From: Acanthopleura granulata
Lineage: Eukaryota; Mollusca; Polyplacophora; Chitonida; Chitonidae
DNA: 64,000 nucleotides
NCBI GenBank assembly: GCA_016165875.1
Contig: JABBOT010000080.1
Coordinates: 39,989,477-40,053,476 of the forward strand
Direction: 5' to 3'
This document shows, piece by piece, positions 61,751 through 64,000 of this stretch. The first letter of the stretch is position 1. Each line of letters starts with the position of its first letter. Under the pieces are notes generated by a model, which did no database searches, was not told the origin of the DNA, and was given only the letters and a program-made list of their open reading frames with translations. The position numbers and the translations under genes were made by a program.

Positions 61751-62542
61751 TGAAGAAGCTGCCAGGACAAGTCTTTATGACATCTCCCCGTACATGTGTT
61801 GACGTCGTGTTATGGACCCCGTCAATTTATGACACCATACAAACGCTGACTGGCTGACAGGAGTGGAAGCGCCACGATATAAAAGTAATGCATATTTAAT
61901 GAGAAAAACTGACATAAAAACGGATTAATTCTACAGCAAAATACCCCCTGCAGCTTTATATTACGTGAAAAAGAAAACGCCCAGCCCACCAATAAAAAGC
62001 CGGCGAAATGTCACGGTGTGTGTGTGTGTTATCTTGCTCTGTCCGACTGTCCAGAACAGCAGACTCTACCCGTGGGTCCGTCCCTCCAAGGAGCAGCACG
62101 AGCGGGCATACACCAGATCGCTGATCACAGGACCTAGTATAGGTAACAGTTCCACCAAAAACGGGTCAGCGTAAATAGCTCGCTGTAAATGCGATTTAAT
62201 TGCACAGATTTGGAAGTCAAATTTCTCCATGAGTTTGACCTGTGAATTTGACAGGTTCATTAGGCCGTTAGACAATACCGACATCTTATACATCAGCACG
62301 TTACTCGCATGTTTCAAATTCACATCCTGGACCTTTTACAATTTACACATTCGTTTTACAAGCTTGGAACTGGCAATCGTGTTGTATTCATGCGTTCGGA
62401 GGACCAAAACTAAATCAGACAAGCCCAAAATACATCATCACCAGCTTAAGCTTCTCAAAAGTTGGTATGTTTTCATTCCTCCAAATAGCAGCTATATATC
62501 AAGCCATGATACCAGTGCTTATCTGTGTTTCTGATTCATTTG
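61751..62542. other. Intergenic, nothing recognised
   Basis: This is single-copy sequence. ORFs of 101 codons or fewer show no domain. Confidence 0.5.
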
Positions 62543-62905
62543 GTATTTTATCTATTTATGTATTTATTTATTATTTATTGATTTATTGATTTGTTGGTTT
62601 GTTTGTTTGTTTGTTTGTTTATTTTTTTTTCTTTATTTGGTCCGTGCTCAAGAATTTTTCAATCATATTACGGCGTCCAGGTTCACGGTACCGCAGTGCC
62701 CCGAAAGAAATCCCAGTGCCCCGAAAGAAACACGTGCAATACATTTGCTCGCAACACGCAAAACATCATGTCTTAATGCCGTGGCTGAAACAGTTAGGGC
62801 TTGATTAAAACATGGGAGACTGGCCGGGTCACTAACCTGGTCAAGGGCCTGATGTCACTATCGAGACAGCGATCTGACCACCTGAGCCAGTGCGGTTCCT
62901 TTGGT
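62543..62905 (-). mobile_element. SINE-like element, family B, reverse strand
   Basis: On the + strand it runs from (TTTA)n/(TTTG)n through CAAGAATTTTTCAATCATAT plus TACGGCG, the reverse of the family B tail at 4205-4245. It ends near 62900 with the complement of an A-box-like head (TGGCTCAGGTGGTCAGATCG). Length is similar to the family B copy at 3915. An internal 20-bp duplication with GTGCCCCGAAAGAAA is at 62695-62733. Confidence 0.65.
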
Positions 62906-64000
62906 GTTTGAAGTCACACTACAGAATATCTGGCTTAAACAAGGACCATAATGTTGCAGTGGAGAAATCCGATATAGCCAGTTTTAAGTCATTGCATTTT
63001 GCCAGCTACCCGACTACAGACAGGCCTGAGACTGTGCAAGCCGGGTTCCAACAAGAGAATTGAATGGTTATCCTTGGAAATCTGGTCAGTCCTTTTGTTC
63101 TTGCTCCTATGGCACGACTACGTTCTGGTTCCAGCATGTCATGCTCCTATCTATATTAGTTACATTCTCCACAAAGCGTGTGTTTTCGTACTGAAATTTC
63201 CTCTTGAACGTCATCGGTCAGGTGCACATTACAATCCTGGTTCCCGACTCGGCATGGCGAACTCAAACAAATAACATTGTTAATGTTTGGAACGAGGATT
63301 ACCTATTGCTTCGCGCGCATGCTCGACCTCTGAAATGCCACACTGTTTCACTTGTTGTATACATAGCAGCTTACCGAACCCCGACAAAATCCGAATATTT
63401 AGGCAAGCATTAACGCCTTTCCATTGCAGACATGATAGTGTGACAGCTTTATGGTCACATGAGGCACTTTTAATTCAACTTTCAGCTGAACAATTGTGAT
63501 GTTTTTTTGTACGTGCTTGAGTCTGTATATATACTTGGTTCTGAATATCAGATCTGAGGGCCATGAAGATGGTGCCAGCCTACCATATCATCATAACTAT
63601 AAGTTTCTGAGCTATTGAATGGTGAATCGTTAGTCTTCACACGGGGAAAATCCATTAGAAAACTCCTCCAGTGAATCGTGTGCAATCTGTTGCTGCGCAC
63701 TCGCCTTGAAAGGGGTACAGCTCTGTCACAGTGTTAAAATTTAAGAAGTGCTTTGTTTACTTTAAATTCGGAAATTAGGCAGATAGATCAAAGCTTACAT
63801 AATCATCGTTTCACTGAGTCCCCCCTCAGTTCGGTCGTGCACAGATCCACTACACGCAGAGTTGCAGTGCGGTATTCACATTTAAAAGCAGAAGGCAATT
63901 GGCTCGTGCATGTACATCTTTCGGGGAGATATCAATAGCCTGTTGGTTTTGTTCCTCACCGTGAAAGCAAATATCAATATTGGATTTTCGCCACGACTGT
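62906..64000. other. Intergenic to window end, nothing recognised
   Basis: This is mixed single-copy sequence with short overlapping ORFs (91 codons or fewer) that I do not recognise. Confidence 0.5.

Overview
The window is AT-rich, gene-poor animal DNA. Coding sequence is split by GT-AG introns, and the intergenic DNA is full of diverged minisatellites, A/T-rich microsatellites and short tRNA-headed SINE-like elements ending in (AAAT)n tails. The only convincing gene is an Iroquois-class (Irx) TALE homeobox gene. Its N-terminal Cys-rich motif resembles the insect Araucan/Caupolican proteins more than vertebrate Irx. With the SINE type, this points to a lophotrochozoan, most likely a mollusc; that assignment is from memory of such repeats and is not proven here.

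Layout. From 1 to about 47.9 kb I find no supportable protein-coding gene. This stretch holds tandem-repeat blocks at 2.9-3.6, 11.0, 12.2-12.5, 13.3-14.65 (27 copies of a 48/50-bp unit), 15.2-15.75, 15.77-16.25, 18.9-19.2, 23.6-24.1, 26.3-26.6, 27.8-29.1, 29.5-31.85, 35.4-35.9, 38.7-39.4 and 42.0-42.4 kb. It also holds a foldback hairpin at 25.85-26.0 kb, a dispersed repeat seen twice (12.68 and 31.98 kb), and at least three SINE-like families. Several more complex, GC-richer single-copy islands (20.1-20.4, 24.8-25.3, 33.6-34.0, 44.05-44.6 kb) may be regulatory DNA.

From 47.94 to 48.9 kb lies a GC-richer block directly upstream of the Irx start codon. It has an unusual cluster of TALE-factor core sites, including one perfect Pbx-Meis/Prep composite site. 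The Irx coding sequence follows on the + strand in four exons: 48909-49184, 50489-50607, 52246-52631 and 59445-60187. The phases join exactly to give a 507-residue protein with Cys-motif N-terminus, TALE homeodomain, acidic Asp run, Ser/Thr-rich C-terminal half and an RPKIWS motif. Intron 3 (6.8 kb) holds two tandem-repeat blocks, a TA/TG microsatellite and a G-rich island. Downstream (60.2-64 kb) is a candidate poly(A) signal and more SINE-derived sequence.

The layout, one developmental transcription-factor gene beside a long gene desert with scattered complex islands, fits what is known of Iroquois loci, which usually carry long-range regulatory DNA. No enhancer function is demonstrated here. 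I found no multi-gene system, CRISPR array, functional transposase or reverse transcriptase, or clear structural RNA gene.
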